A stretch of 64,000 bases of DNA from Rubrivivax sp. (lineage in GTDB: Bacteria > Pseudomonadota > Gammaproteobacteria > Burkholderiales > Burkholderiaceae_C), in NCBI GenBank assembly GCA_019635315.1, contig JAHBZT010000001.1, positions 790,001 to 854,000 of the forward strand. Direction: 5' to 3'. The number at the start of each line of letters is the position of its first letter. Positions within the stretch are counted from its first letter, which is position 1. Under the pieces are notes generated by a model. It was not told where the DNA came from. It saw nothing but the letters and a program-made list of their open reading frames with translations, and made no database searches. Shown here piece by piece: positions 27,022-34,866 of this stretch. A program made the position numbers and the translations under genes.

Positions 27022-27963
27022 ATGATGCCCACCCACGTGACCCTGGTCGACGTCGGCCCGCGCGACGGCCTGCAGAACGAGGCCCAGCCGGTGGCCGCGG
27101 CGCAGAAGATCGAACTCGTGCACCGGCTGCAGGCCGCTGGGCTGAAGGAGATCGAGGTCACCAGCTACGTGAGCCCGAAATGGGTGCCGCAGATGGCCGA
27201 CAACGCCGAGGTCATGCGCGGCATCCGCCGCCCGCCGGGCGTGCGCCACTCGGTGCTGGTGCCCAACATGAAGGGCCTGGAGGCGGCGCTGACCGACCCC
27301 GCGGCGCGGCCCGACGAGGTCGTCGTCTTCGGCGCCGCCAGCGAGGCCTTCAGCCGGCGCAACATCAACTGCTCGGTGGCCGAGAGCATCGAGCGCTTCC
27401 GACCGGTGGTCGCGGCGGCGCACGAGGCCGGGCTCAAGGTGCGCGGCGCCATCTCCTGCGCCGTCGGCTGCCCCTACCAGGGCGAGGTCACGCCCGACGA
27501 GGTCGAGCTGGTCGTGCGGCTGATGAAGGCCATCGGCGTCGACCACTGCGGCATCGCCGACACCATCGGCGTCGGCACGCCGCGCCGCGTGCAGGCGGTG
27601 ATGGAGCGGGCGCTGAAGCATTACCCGCTGGTCGAGGTCAGCGGCCACTTCCACGACACCTACGGCCAGGCGCTGGCCAACATCTACGCCTGCCTGGAGA
27701 TGGGCATCCACCACTTCGACGCCAGCGTCGCCGGCCTCGGCGGCTGCCCCTACGCCAAGGGCGCCACCGGCAACGTGGCGACCGAGGACGTGGTCTTCAT
27801 GCTGCACGGCATGGGCATCGCGACCGGCATCGACCTCGACGCGCTGGTCGACGCCGGCGCCTACATCAGCGGCGTGCTCGGGCGGCCGCCGGTGTCGCGC
27901 GCCGGCAAGGCGCTGCTGGCCAAGCGCGGCGTCGCGGTCGAGGCCGCGGGAGCCGGCGCTTGA
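27022..27963 (+). CDS. mvaB: hydroxymethylglutaryl-CoA lyase
   Basis: The enzyme cleaves HMG-CoA to acetoacetate and acetyl-CoA, the last step of leucine breakdown. The protein has 313 residues. VDVGPRDGLQNE carries the catalytic Arg/Asp, EVTSYVSPKWVPQMAD follows, VSGHFHDTYGQALAN holds the metal-binding His pair, and VAGLGGCPYAKGATGNVATE contains the catalytic Cys of the lyase signature. It completes the pathway with mccB, liuC and mccA upstream. Its stop overlaps the TTG start of the YbaK-type gene. Confidence 0.96.
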   Translation: MMPTHVTLVDVGPRDGLQNEAQPVAAAQKIELVHRLQAAGLKEIEVTSYVSPKWVPQMADNAEVMRGIRRPPGVRHSVLVPNMKGLEAALTDPAARPDEVVVFGAASEAFSRRNINCSVAESIERFRPVVAAAHEAGLKVRGAISCAVGCPYQGEVTPDEVELVVRLMKAIGVDHCGIADTIGVGTPRRVQAVMERALKHYPLVEVSGHFHDTYGQALANIYACLEMGIHHFDASVAGLGGCPYAKGATGNVATEDVVFMLHGMGIATGIDLDALVDAGAYISGVLGRPPVSRAGKALLAKRGVAVEAAGAGA

Positions 27964-28469
27964 CGGCGGCGGCGACGCCCGCCGTCGAGCGGCCCGAGGG
28001 CTTCCAGCGCGTCGTGCGCGCGCTGGCCGAGCGCGGCCACCCGCATGCGCCGCGCTGGCTGGAGGTGTCGGCGCGCACCTCGCAGGAGGCGGCCGATGCA
28101 CTGGGCGTCGCCGTCGGTCAGATCGCCAAGAGCGTGGTCTTCCGCCGCCTGGCCGACGATCGCGCGGTGCTGGTGGTGGCCAGCGGCGACCGCCGCGTCG
28201 ACGAGGCGCGCGTGGCCGCGCAGGTCGGCGCGCTGGGTCGCGCCGATGCGGCCTTCGTGAAGGCGCGCACCGGCTTCTCGATCGGCGGCGTCGCGCCGCT
28301 GGCGCATGCCGAGCCGCCGCTGACGCTGATCGACCGCACGCTGTTCCGCTTCGACGAGATCTGGGCCGCGGCCGGGCACCCGAACGGCGTCTTCAGGCTC
28401 TCGCCGCAGCAGCTGGTGGAACTCACCGGTGCCCCGGTGGCGGATGTCGTGCAGGAGGTCGCCGGATGA
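27960..28469 (+). CDS. YbaK/EbsC-family aminoacyl-tRNA deacylase
   Basis: The protein has 169 residues with the YbaK/aminoacyl-tRNA editing fold: AADALGVAVGQIAKSVVFRR, VLVVASGDRRVDEARVAAQV, ARTGFSIGGVAPLAH and a C-terminal HPNGVFRLSPQQLVELTG. Such proteins hydrolyse mischarged tRNA (Cys-tRNAPro and relatives). The start is TTG at 27960, overlapping the lyase stop (TTGA), with GGGAG just upstream. Its own stop overlaps the DUF1289 start. The three-gene chain of overlaps suggests strict co-translation behind the lyase. Confidence 0.88.
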   Translation: MTAAATPAVERPEGFQRVVRALAERGHPHAPRWLEVSARTSQEAADALGVAVGQIAKSVVFRRLADDRAVLVVASGDRRVDEARVAAQVGALGRADAAFVKARTGFSIGGVAPLAHAEPPLTLIDRTLFRFDEIWAAAGHPNGVFRLSPQQLVELTGAPVADVVQEVAG

Positions 28470-28690
28470 GCGTGCCCTCGCCCTGCATCAGCGTGTGCCG
28501 CATGGACCCCGCCAGCGGCTGGTGCGAAGGCTGCCTGCGCACGCTGGACGAGATCGCCGCCTGGTCGCTGCTGGACGACGAGGGCAAGCGTGCGGTGTGG
28601 GCGCAGCTGCCGGCGCGGCGCGCGCGGCTGCGCCCGCGCAACGGCGAGCGCGGCGAGGCCGCGGCCGACGGCGGCGGAGCGGCGCGATGA
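28466..28690 (+). CDS. DUF1289 Cys-rich protein
   Basis: The protein has 74 residues. PCISVCRMDPASGWCEGCLRT is the DUF1289 signature, with four Cys that probably bind a metal, followed by LDEIAAWSLLDDEGKRAVWA. The last 25 residues are Arg/Gly/Ala-rich. Family function is unknown. It overlaps the preceding gene and the following one by four bases each (ATGA at both junctions), so it lies in a tightly coupled chain. Confidence 0.9.
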   Translation: MSVPSPCISVCRMDPASGWCEGCLRTLDEIAAWSLLDDEGKRAVWAQLPARRARLRPRNGERGEAAADGGGAAR

Positions 28691-29316
28691 AGCGCGTGGC
28701 GTTCTATTTCGACGTCGTCTCGCCCTTCGTGCAGCTCGCCTTCGAGCGCCTGCCGCAGGTGCTGGAGGGCTGCAGCTACGTCGTCGACTACCGGCCCGTG
28801 CTGTTTGCCGGGCTGCTGGCGCACTGGGGGCAGAAGGGGCCGGCCGAGGTCGAGCCCAAGCGCGCCTGGACCTTCCGCCACGTGCACTGGCTGGCGGCGC
28901 AGCATGGCGTGCCGCTGGACACGCCGGCCGCGCATCCGTTCAACCCGCTGGTGCTGCAGCGCCTGGCGCTGGCCTGCGGTCCCAACCGCCGCGTCGTCGA
29001 GGCGCTGCTGCGCCATGTCTGGGTCGGCGGCGACGATGCCAACGACCCGGAGCGCCTGGCCGCGCTGACCGCGCAGCTGGCACCGGCGCGCGACCCGGCG
29101 TCGCCCGAGGTCAAGGCCGAGCTGCGCGGCGCCACCGACGAGGCCATCGCGCGCGGCGTCTTCGGCGTGCCGAGCTTCGGGCTCGACGACGGCCGCCTCT
29201 TCTGGGGCCTGGACGCGCTGCCGATGCTGCGCGCCGCGCTGCTGGACGACCCCTGGTTCGATGGCCCGGCCTGGGCGCGCGAAGGTGCGCCGCGGCCGGG
29301 CGTGGCACGGCGATGA
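28687..29316 (+). CDS. 2-hydroxychromene-2-carboxylate isomerase-type DsbA-fold protein
   Basis: The protein has 209 residues, with the same fold as the gene at 16903. The N-terminus is VAFYFDVVSPFVQLAFERL, with Ser and Pro at the active-site turn. LFAGLLAHWGQKGPAEVEPKR matches the glutathione-proximal region of HCCA isomerases. The C-terminus has ARGVFGVPSFGLDDGRLFWG. The substrate is unknown; its place at the end of the lyase-YbaK-DUF1289 chain is common in Burkholderiales and does not imply naphthalene catabolism. Confidence 0.9.
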   Translation: MKRVAFYFDVVSPFVQLAFERLPQVLEGCSYVVDYRPVLFAGLLAHWGQKGPAEVEPKRAWTFRHVHWLAAQHGVPLDTPAAHPFNPLVLQRLALACGPNRRVVEALLRHVWVGGDDANDPERLAALTAQLAPARDPASPEVKAELRGATDEAIARGVFGVPSFGLDDGRLFWGLDALPMLRAALLDDPWFDGPAWAREGAPRPGVARR

Positions 29317-29371
29317 CGGCGGCCGCCGGCATGCCCTGCGCAGACCTCACCGGCGGCACGGGAGACCAGCC

Positions 29372-29890
29372 ATGAGTTCGCAGAATATCGCGGGCAACCG
29401 CGCGATCGCGGTGGCCGGCAGCGACACGCTGACGGTGGGCACCAACCACGTGCTGTCGGTCGGCGGCAGCGACCGCCAGACGGTGGGCGCGGCGCAGGCC
29501 GTCACCGTCGGCGGCGCGCAGTCGGTCAGCGTCGGCAGCTCGCAGGCGGTGACGGTCGGCGTCTCGGCTTCGCGCACGGTGGGCTCGGACGACGTGCACC
29601 AGGTCGGCCTGCACCTGAAGCAGCAGGTCGGCGGCGACCACCAGCTGGCGGTGGCACGCAGCCAGGTCGAGAGTGTCGCCGCCAACAAGGTGGTCAACGT
29701 CGGCAAGCGGCTCGTGGTCGAGGCCGGCGACGAGATCGTGCTCAAGGTCGGCGCCGCCAGCCTGACGATGAAGAAGGACGGCACCATCGTGCTCAGCGGC
29801 AAGGACATCACGGTCAACGGCAGCGGCAGGATCAACATCAAGGCCAGCGGCGAGGTCGTGATCAAGGGTTCGAAGATCCTCGACAACTGA
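29372..29890 (+). CDS. free-standing VgrG/gp5 C-terminal beta-helix protein
   Basis: The protein has 172 residues and consists almost entirely of short beta-helix repeats: VGTNHVLSVGGSDRQTVG, VTVGGAQSVSVGSSQAVTVG and similar. It ends LTMKKDGTIVLSGKDITVNG and INIKASGEVVIKGSKILDN, which is the tip sequence of T6SS VgrG spikes and phage gp5. The gp27-like and OB-fold domains of a full VgrG are absent, and no other T6SS gene is in the window. It could be a spike fragment, a free-standing structural protein or a relic. GGGAG before the ATG at 29372 supports translation. Confidence 0.8.
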   Translation: MSSQNIAGNRAIAVAGSDTLTVGTNHVLSVGGSDRQTVGAAQAVTVGGAQSVSVGSSQAVTVGVSASRTVGSDDVHQVGLHLKQQVGGDHQLAVARSQVESVAANKVVNVGKRLVVEAGDEIVLKVGAASLTMKKDGTIVLSGKDITVNGSGRINIKASGEVVIKGSKILDN

Positions 29891-29940
29891 AGGCGGCCCC
29901 GCTGCCGACGCGCCGCTTCACGCGCACGTGGCCCCGCCGG

Positions 29941-31158
29941 TCAGCCCAGGTGCACCGCGCCGTCGCGCGCCAGCGCCGCGATCTCGTCGTCGGCGAAGCC
30001 GGCCTCGCGCAGCACCTCCTGCGTGTGCTGGCCCAGCGTCGGCGCCGGCCGGCGCACGCTGCCGGGCGTGGCCGCCAGCTTGATCGGCACGCCCAGCGCC
30101 TTCGTGGGCCCGGCCATCGGATGGTCCAGTTCGACGACCATCGCGCGCGCGCGCGTCTGCGGGTCGGCGGCCATCTGCGCGATGTCGTGGATCGGCCCCG
30201 CCGGGACGCCGGCGGCGTCCAGCGCGGCCAACCATTCGGCGGTGGTCCTGGTGCGCAGGTGCTCGCCGATCAGCCGCGCCAGTTCGTCGCGGTGGGCCAT
30301 GCGCGCGCTGTTGTCCGCGAAGCGCGGGTCGCCGATCAGCTCGGGCGCGCCGATCAGCCGGGCGATGCGCTCCCAGTTGGCCTGGTTGGCGCCGCCGATG
30401 TTGATCCAGCCGTCGGCCGTCGGGAAGGCCTGGTAGGGCGCGGCCAGCACATGCGCCGAACCGCCGGGGCCCGGCGGCACGCCGGTGGCGAAATAGATCG
30501 CCGCCTGCCAGGCGGTCTGGTGGATGCCCGCCTCCAGCAGCGAGGTGTCGAGAAACTGCCCCTGGCCGGTCTTCAGCCGGTGCACGTAGGCGCTGACGAT
30601 GCCCAGGGCGGCCAGGATGCCGGCATTGATGTCCGTCACCGGGCTGCCGACCTTCACCGGCGGCCGGCCGGGCTCGCCGGTGATGCTCATCAGCCCGCTG
30701 GCGCCCTGCGCGATGAGGTCGAAGCCGCCCTTGTCGGCCGCCGGGCCGCTGCGGCCCCAGCCGGAGATCGAGCAGTAGACCAGCGCCGGGTTCAGCGCCT
30801 GCACCGCGTCGAAGCCCAGCCCCAGCCGGTCCAGCGCGCCGCGGCGGTAGTTCTCGACCAGCACGTCGGCCTGCGTGACCAGGCGCAGCAGCACGCGGCG
30901 CCCGCCTGCGGTCTTCAGGTCGACCGCGATGCCGCGCTTGTTGCGGTTCATCATCATGAAGGCGGCCGACTCGCCCTTCACGCTGGGTTCGGCATAACGC
31001 CGCGTGTCGTCGCCGCCGGGCAGGCGCTCGACCTTGATGACGTCGGCGCCGAGGTCGGCGAGCAGCGCGCCGCAGCTTGGGCCGGCCATGATCTGCGCCA
31101 GCTCCAGCACCCGGACACCGGCCAGCGGGCCGCTCGCGACGGGCGCCGCGCCGTTCAT
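29941..31158 (-). CDS. CaiB/BaiF-family CoA-transferase
   Basis: The protein has 405 residues, a class III CoA-transferase. GVRVLELAQIMAGPSCGALLADLGADVIKVE is the N-terminal signature, VENYRRGALDRLGLG follows, and KGGFDLIAQGASG contains the catalytic Asp147. The enzyme should move CoA between carboxylic acids. Its start overlaps the crotonase stop (ATGA at 31155-31158). With the crotonase, TRAP transporter and aminotransferase it forms a minus-strand operon, so it probably activates an imported acid. The donor and acceptor are unknown. Confidence 0.92.
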   Translation of the reverse strand: MNGAAPVASGPLAGVRVLELAQIMAGPSCGALLADLGADVIKVERLPGGDDTRRYAEPSVKGESAAFMMMNRNKRGIAVDLKTAGGRRVLLRLVTQADVLVENYRRGALDRLGLGFDAVQALNPALVYCSISGWGRSGPAADKGGFDLIAQGASGLMSITGEPGRPPVKVGSPVTDINAGILAALGIVSAYVHRLKTGQGQFLDTSLLEAGIHQTAWQAAIYFATGVPPGPGGSAHVLAAPYQAFPTADGWINIGGANQANWERIARLIGAPELIGDPRFADNSARMAHRDELARLIGEHLRTRTTAEWLAALDAAGVPAGPIHDIAQMAADPQTRARAMVVELDHPMAGPTKALGVPIKLAATPGSVRRPAPTLGQHTQEVLREAGFADDEIAALARDGAVHLG

Positions 31159-31943
31159 CGGCCGACGAAGACCGGCGCCGTCTTCGCCAGGAAGGCGGCC
31201 ACGCCGATGCGGAAGTCCTCGCTGTCGTAGCAGCGGTAGGCCTCGTCGCGCTGCACCTCGGAGAGCGGCTGGCCGCCGGCCAGTTCGCGCAGGAACTGCT
31301 TGTGCCAGCGCGCGGCCAGCGGTGCCCCGGCGGCGATGCGCGCGGCGGCCGCATGGGCCTCGGCGGCGACCTGATCGTCGGCCACGACGCGGTGCACCAG
31401 GTGGCGGGCCAGCGCCTCGTCGGCATTCAGGATGCGGCCTTCCAGCAGCAGCTCCGCCGCCACCGCGCGCCCGGCCAGCTGCACCAGCGCGGCCAGCTCG
31501 GCGTGCGCCATCACGAGGCCCAGCTTGTTGATCGGCGCCCCGAAGCGGCTGGACGCGCCGCAGATACGCAGGTCGCAAAGCGCCGCGATCTCGAGCCCGC
31601 CGCCGACGCACAGGCCGTCGATCTGCGCGACGACCGGATGGCGGCACCCGGCGATCGCGCCCAGCGCCCCGTGCAGCACCGCGCCATAGGCCTTGCCCTG
31701 CACGGCGTTGCCGCGCTCGGTCGCGAATTCGCCGATGTCGTTGCCGGGCGAGAAGGCGCGCCCGCCGGCGCCGCGGATCACGATGCAGCGCAGCGCCTCG
31801 TCGGCCGACAGCGTGCGCATGACCTCGCCCAGCCGCTGCCACATCGGCCTGGTCATCGCATTGAGCTTGTCGGGCCGGTTCAGCGTGACCGTCGCGATGG
31901 CGGGGTTCGCTTCGTCGCGCGCGACGAGGATGGTCTCGTCCAT
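31155..31943 (-). CDS. enoyl-CoA hydratase/isomerase-family protein
   Basis: The protein has 262 residues and a crotonase fold. The oxyanion hole is in AFSPGNDIGEFATE, and CVGGGLEIAALCDLRI retains the first catalytic Glu. The position of the second Glu is changed (FGAPINKLGLVMAHAE, where classical hydratases have a Pro-Glu pair), so plain hydration is doubtful and isomerase, lyase or hydrolase activity is possible. It lies between the CoA-transferase and the TRAP large permease in one operon. Confidence 0.88.
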   Translation of the reverse strand: MDETILVARDEANPAIATVTLNRPDKLNAMTRPMWQRLGEVMRTLSADEALRCIVIRGAGGRAFSPGNDIGEFATERGNAVQGKAYGAVLHGALGAIAGCRHPVVAQIDGLCVGGGLEIAALCDLRICGASSRFGAPINKLGLVMAHAELAALVQLAGRAVAAELLLEGRILNADEALARHLVHRVVADDQVAAEAHAAAARIAAGAPLAARWHKQFLRELAGGQPLSEVQRDEAYRCYDSEDFRIGVAAFLAKTAPVFVGR

Positions 31944-31951
31944 CGTGCGCC

Positions 31952-33235
31952 TCAGCGGTAGAAATACTCGACCAGGAACATCGGCACTGCCGGCACGTAG
32001 GTCACCAGCAGCAGCGTGGCCAGCAGCACGCCGATGAACGGCAGGTTGACGCGCGTGACCTTCCACATGTCGGCCTTGGCGATCGCGCAGCTGGCCATCA
32101 GCACGCTGGCCACCGGCGGCGTCTGCTGGCCGATGCCCAGGTTCAGCGTCACGATGAGGCCGAAGTGCACCGGATCGATGCCGACCGCATTGACCAGCGG
32201 CATCACGATGGGCACGACCAGGATGATGGCTGCCGCCGAGTGCACGAACAGGCCGACGACGAGGAAGAAGACATTCAGGATCGCCAGCACCGCGAGCTTG
32301 TTGTCGGTCAGGCCGGCGATCCAGCTCGCCAGCTGCTGCGGAATCTGCTGCTCGGTCAGGTAGACGCCCAGCAGCGCCGACGCGGCCACCAGCAGCATCA
32401 CGGTGGCGGTCTGCGTGGCGCCCTCGACCATCGCGTTGTACAGGTGCTTGAGGTCCAGCTCGCGGTAGATCAGGCCGCCGATGACCAGCGCGGCCAGCAC
32501 CGCCAGCGCCGCGCCCTCGGTGGCGGTGACGACGCCGCCGAAGATGCCGCCCAGGATGATCAGCGGCAGCAGGAAGGCCCAGGCCGATTCCCTGAAGGTC
32601 TTCTTGACGCGCTGCCAGCTGAAGACCTCCTCGACCGGGTAGTTGTAGCGCACCGCATACCAGTAGGCCAGGCCCATCATCGCGCCGCCGGCCAGGACGC
32701 CGGGCACGATGCCGGCGACGAAGATCTGCACCACCGAGGCCTCGGCCATCACGGCATACAGGATCATCGGGATCGACGGCGGGATGATCACCGCCAGCGT
32801 CGCCGAACTCGAGGTCACCGCGGCGGCGAATTCCTTCGGGTAGCCCTTCTTCTTCATCGACGGGATCAGGATCGATCCCAGCGCCGCCACGTCCGCCACC
32901 GCCGAACCCGAGATCTCGGCGAAGAACAGGCTGGTGCCGATGTTGATCATCGCCAGCCCGCCCTTGATGAAGCCGAAGATCGCGCTCGCGAAGGCGATCA
33001 GCCGCCGCGACAGGCCCGACGAATTCATGATCGCGCCGGCCAGGATGAACAGCGGGATCGCCAGCAGCGGGAAGCTGGTGGCGCCGTTGAACATCGTGAT
33101 CGCGGAGTTCAGCAGCGCGTCGAAGCCGCCGCTGTGCACCATCGCGCCCATCGCGACGATGCCCAGCGCGATCGCGATCGGCACGTTCAGCAGGATCAGC
33201 CCGACCAGGGCCACGAACATGAAGGCGACGATCAC
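31952..33235 (-). CDS. TRAP transporter large permease, DctM family
   Basis: The protein has 427 residues with about 12 membrane helices. NVPIAIALGIVAMGAMV, IPLFILAGAIMNSSGLSRRLI and SGSAVADVAALGSILIPSMKKKGYP are conserved DctM segments, as is VTATEGAALAVLAALVIGG. It couples solute uptake to the Na+ gradient with the small permease and DctP-type receptor encoded upstream. The GTG at 33235 overlaps the DctQ stop (GTGA), showing translational coupling. Confidence 0.95.
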   Translation of the reverse strand: MIVAFMFVALVGLILLNVPIAIALGIVAMGAMVHSGGFDALLNSAITMFNGATSFPLLAIPLFILAGAIMNSSGLSRRLIAFASAIFGFIKGGLAMINIGTSLFFAEISGSAVADVAALGSILIPSMKKKGYPKEFAAAVTSSSATLAVIIPPSIPMILYAVMAEASVVQIFVAGIVPGVLAGGAMMGLAYWYAVRYNYPVEEVFSWQRVKKTFRESAWAFLLPLIILGGIFGGVVTATEGAALAVLAALVIGGLIYRELDLKHLYNAMVEGATQTATVMLLVAASALLGVYLTEQQIPQQLASWIAGLTDNKLAVLAILNVFFLVVGLFVHSAAAIILVVPIVMPLVNAVGIDPVHFGLIVTLNLGIGQQTPPVASVLMASCAIAKADMWKVTRVNLPFIGVLLATLLLVTYVPAVPMFLVEYFYR

Positions 33236-33801
33236 CGTGCGCCCCCCTGGGCCGGCAGCGTGGCTTCCGCGCGCTCGACCTCGCCCATCACCTCGGCCAC
33301 CGGCTTCTGCTCGTGGTCCTCGATGCCGGCGCCGCGGGCCTGCTGCAGCACCTCGGGCAGGCTCAGCAGCTGCGCGACGATGAACAGCGCGCCACCGACC
33401 GGGATCACCGACTGCGTCAGCTGCGTCGGCACCCAGGTCAGGCTGACCATGGTGTCGCCTTCCAGGATCTGCAGCACCTGCACGCCGAACCACGTGAGCA
33501 GCGCGAAGAAGCCGATCACGCAGACCTCGCCGACCAGCACCGACGGCACCCGCCAGCGCGGCGGCATCGCGTTGATCAGCCCCGGGAAGCCGATGTGCGC
33601 GCGCTTGAGCGCGGCCAGCGCGGCGCCGTAATAGGTCAGCCAGGCCAGCATGATCGAGGCCCCCTCGTCGTACCAGACGAGGGGGATGCCGAGCTTGCGG
33701 CAGGCCACGCCGAGCAGCACGACCACGGCCAGCGCGGCGAGCAGCGTGATGACGAAGGCGGTCAGCGTCCGGTCGAACGCGGTGCGGAAGGCGTGGAACA
33801 C
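33232..33801 (-). CDS. TRAP transporter small permease, DctQ family
   Basis: The protein has 189 residues and four predicted membrane helices. VWYDEGASIMLAWLTYYGAALAALKRAHIGF contains the conserved DctQ core (E followed by WLTYYGAA-type and a basic loop). The C-terminal 40 residues are a charged tail (EDHEQKPVAEVMGEVERAEA) longer than usual. It is the accessory membrane subunit of the TRAP system, placed between the receptor and the large permease. Confidence 0.93.
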   Translation of the reverse strand: MFHAFRTAFDRTLTAFVITLLAALAVVVLLGVACRKLGIPLVWYDEGASIMLAWLTYYGAALAALKRAHIGFPGLINAMPPRWRVPSVLVGEVCVIGFFALLTWFGVQVLQILEGDTMVSLTWVPTQLTQSVIPVGGALFIVAQLLSLPEVLQQARGAGIEDHEQKPVAEVMGEVERAEATLPAQGGAR

Positions 33802-33825
33802 GGTCGGGCGGTCAGGTCGCGGCGC

Positions 33826-34818
33826 TCACAGGCCCTTGCCGAGCGCGATCGCCTGGTCGACCAGCTTGCCGCCGTCCGGCACTTCCTTCGCGAAGTCCTC
33901 GTAGACCGCCTTGCTGGCGGCGATGAAGGCGTCCTTGTCGGCCTCGTTGACCTTCACGCCGGCGGCCTTGATCTTGTCCAGCAGGTCGTTGTCCAGCTTC
34001 GCGGCCTGCTCGTAGACATAGGCCTGCGTCTCCTTCGCGGCCGCGGCCAGCGCCGCCTGCACGTCGGCCGGCAGCGACGCGAAGCGGCGCGCCCCGGTGG
34101 CCAGGTAGGCCGGCGTGTAGACATGGCCGGTCATCGAGATGAACTTCTGCACCTCCTGGAACTTGGACGAGTAGATCTGCGTCAGCGGGTTCTCCTGGCC
34201 GTCCATCACGCCGGTCTGCAGCGCGACGAACACTTCCGACAGCGCCATCGGGCTGGGGTTGGCGCCATAGGTCTGGAACATCTTGACCCGCCACTTGCCC
34301 TGCGGCACGCGCAGCTTCATGCCGGCCAGGTCCGCCGGCCTGACGATGGGCTTGGTGTTGGTCGTGATGTGGCGGAAGCCGTTCTCCCACACCGCCAGCA
34401 GCTTGATGCCGCGCGCCTCGGCCATCGGGGCCAGCGTGGGCCACACGACCGCGGCCTCGATCTTCTTCATGTGCTCGCGGTTCTTCACCAGGTACGGCAT
34501 CTCGAACATGCCGAAGGCGTCGACCGTCGACGACATCACGGTCGACGGGATCGCGAAGTCCACGGTGCCCAGGCGCAGCTTCTGCATCAGCTCCGCGTCG
34601 CCGCCGAGCTGGCTGGAACCGAAGGTCACGACCTTGGCCTTGTTGCCCAGCTTCTCGTTGGCGCGGCGCGCGAACTCGTTGGCCGACAGCTCGAACAGCG
34701 AGCCCGGGCCGCCGACATGGCCGAGCTTGAGCTCGAGCTGCGCCGCGGCGGGCAGCGCGGTGAAGGCCGCGGCGGCGGCGGTCAGGGCCAGGCCCAGGAC
34801 ATGGCGGCGGGTATTCAT
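33826..34818 (-). CDS. TRAP transporter periplasmic receptor, DctP family
   Basis: The protein has 330 residues. A signal peptide (LGLALTAAAAAFTALPAAA) is followed by LELKLGHVGGPGSLFELSAN. MKLRVPQGKWRVKMFQTYGA contains the Arg of the family's carboxylate-binding region (PADLAGMKLRVPQ). FVALQTGVMDGQENPLTQI is the conserved DctP segment after it. The ligand is most likely an organic anion. GGAG eight bases before the ATG at 34818 supports the start. It is the first TRAP gene and presumably the most abundant product. Confidence 0.95.
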   Translation of the reverse strand: MNTRRHVLGLALTAAAAAFTALPAAAQLELKLGHVGGPGSLFELSANEFARRANEKLGNKAKVVTFGSSQLGGDAELMQKLRLGTVDFAIPSTVMSSTVDAFGMFEMPYLVKNREHMKKIEAAVVWPTLAPMAEARGIKLLAVWENGFRHITTNTKPIVRPADLAGMKLRVPQGKWRVKMFQTYGANPSPMALSEVFVALQTGVMDGQENPLTQIYSSKFQEVQKFISMTGHVYTPAYLATGARRFASLPADVQAALAAAAKETQAYVYEQAAKLDNDLLDKIKAAGVKVNEADKDAFIAASKAVYEDFAKEVPDGGKLVDQAIALGKGL

Positions 34819-34866
34819 CGGCTCGTCTCCTTCACGGGGTCGGTGGGTGATCGGATCGTGCGGCGC

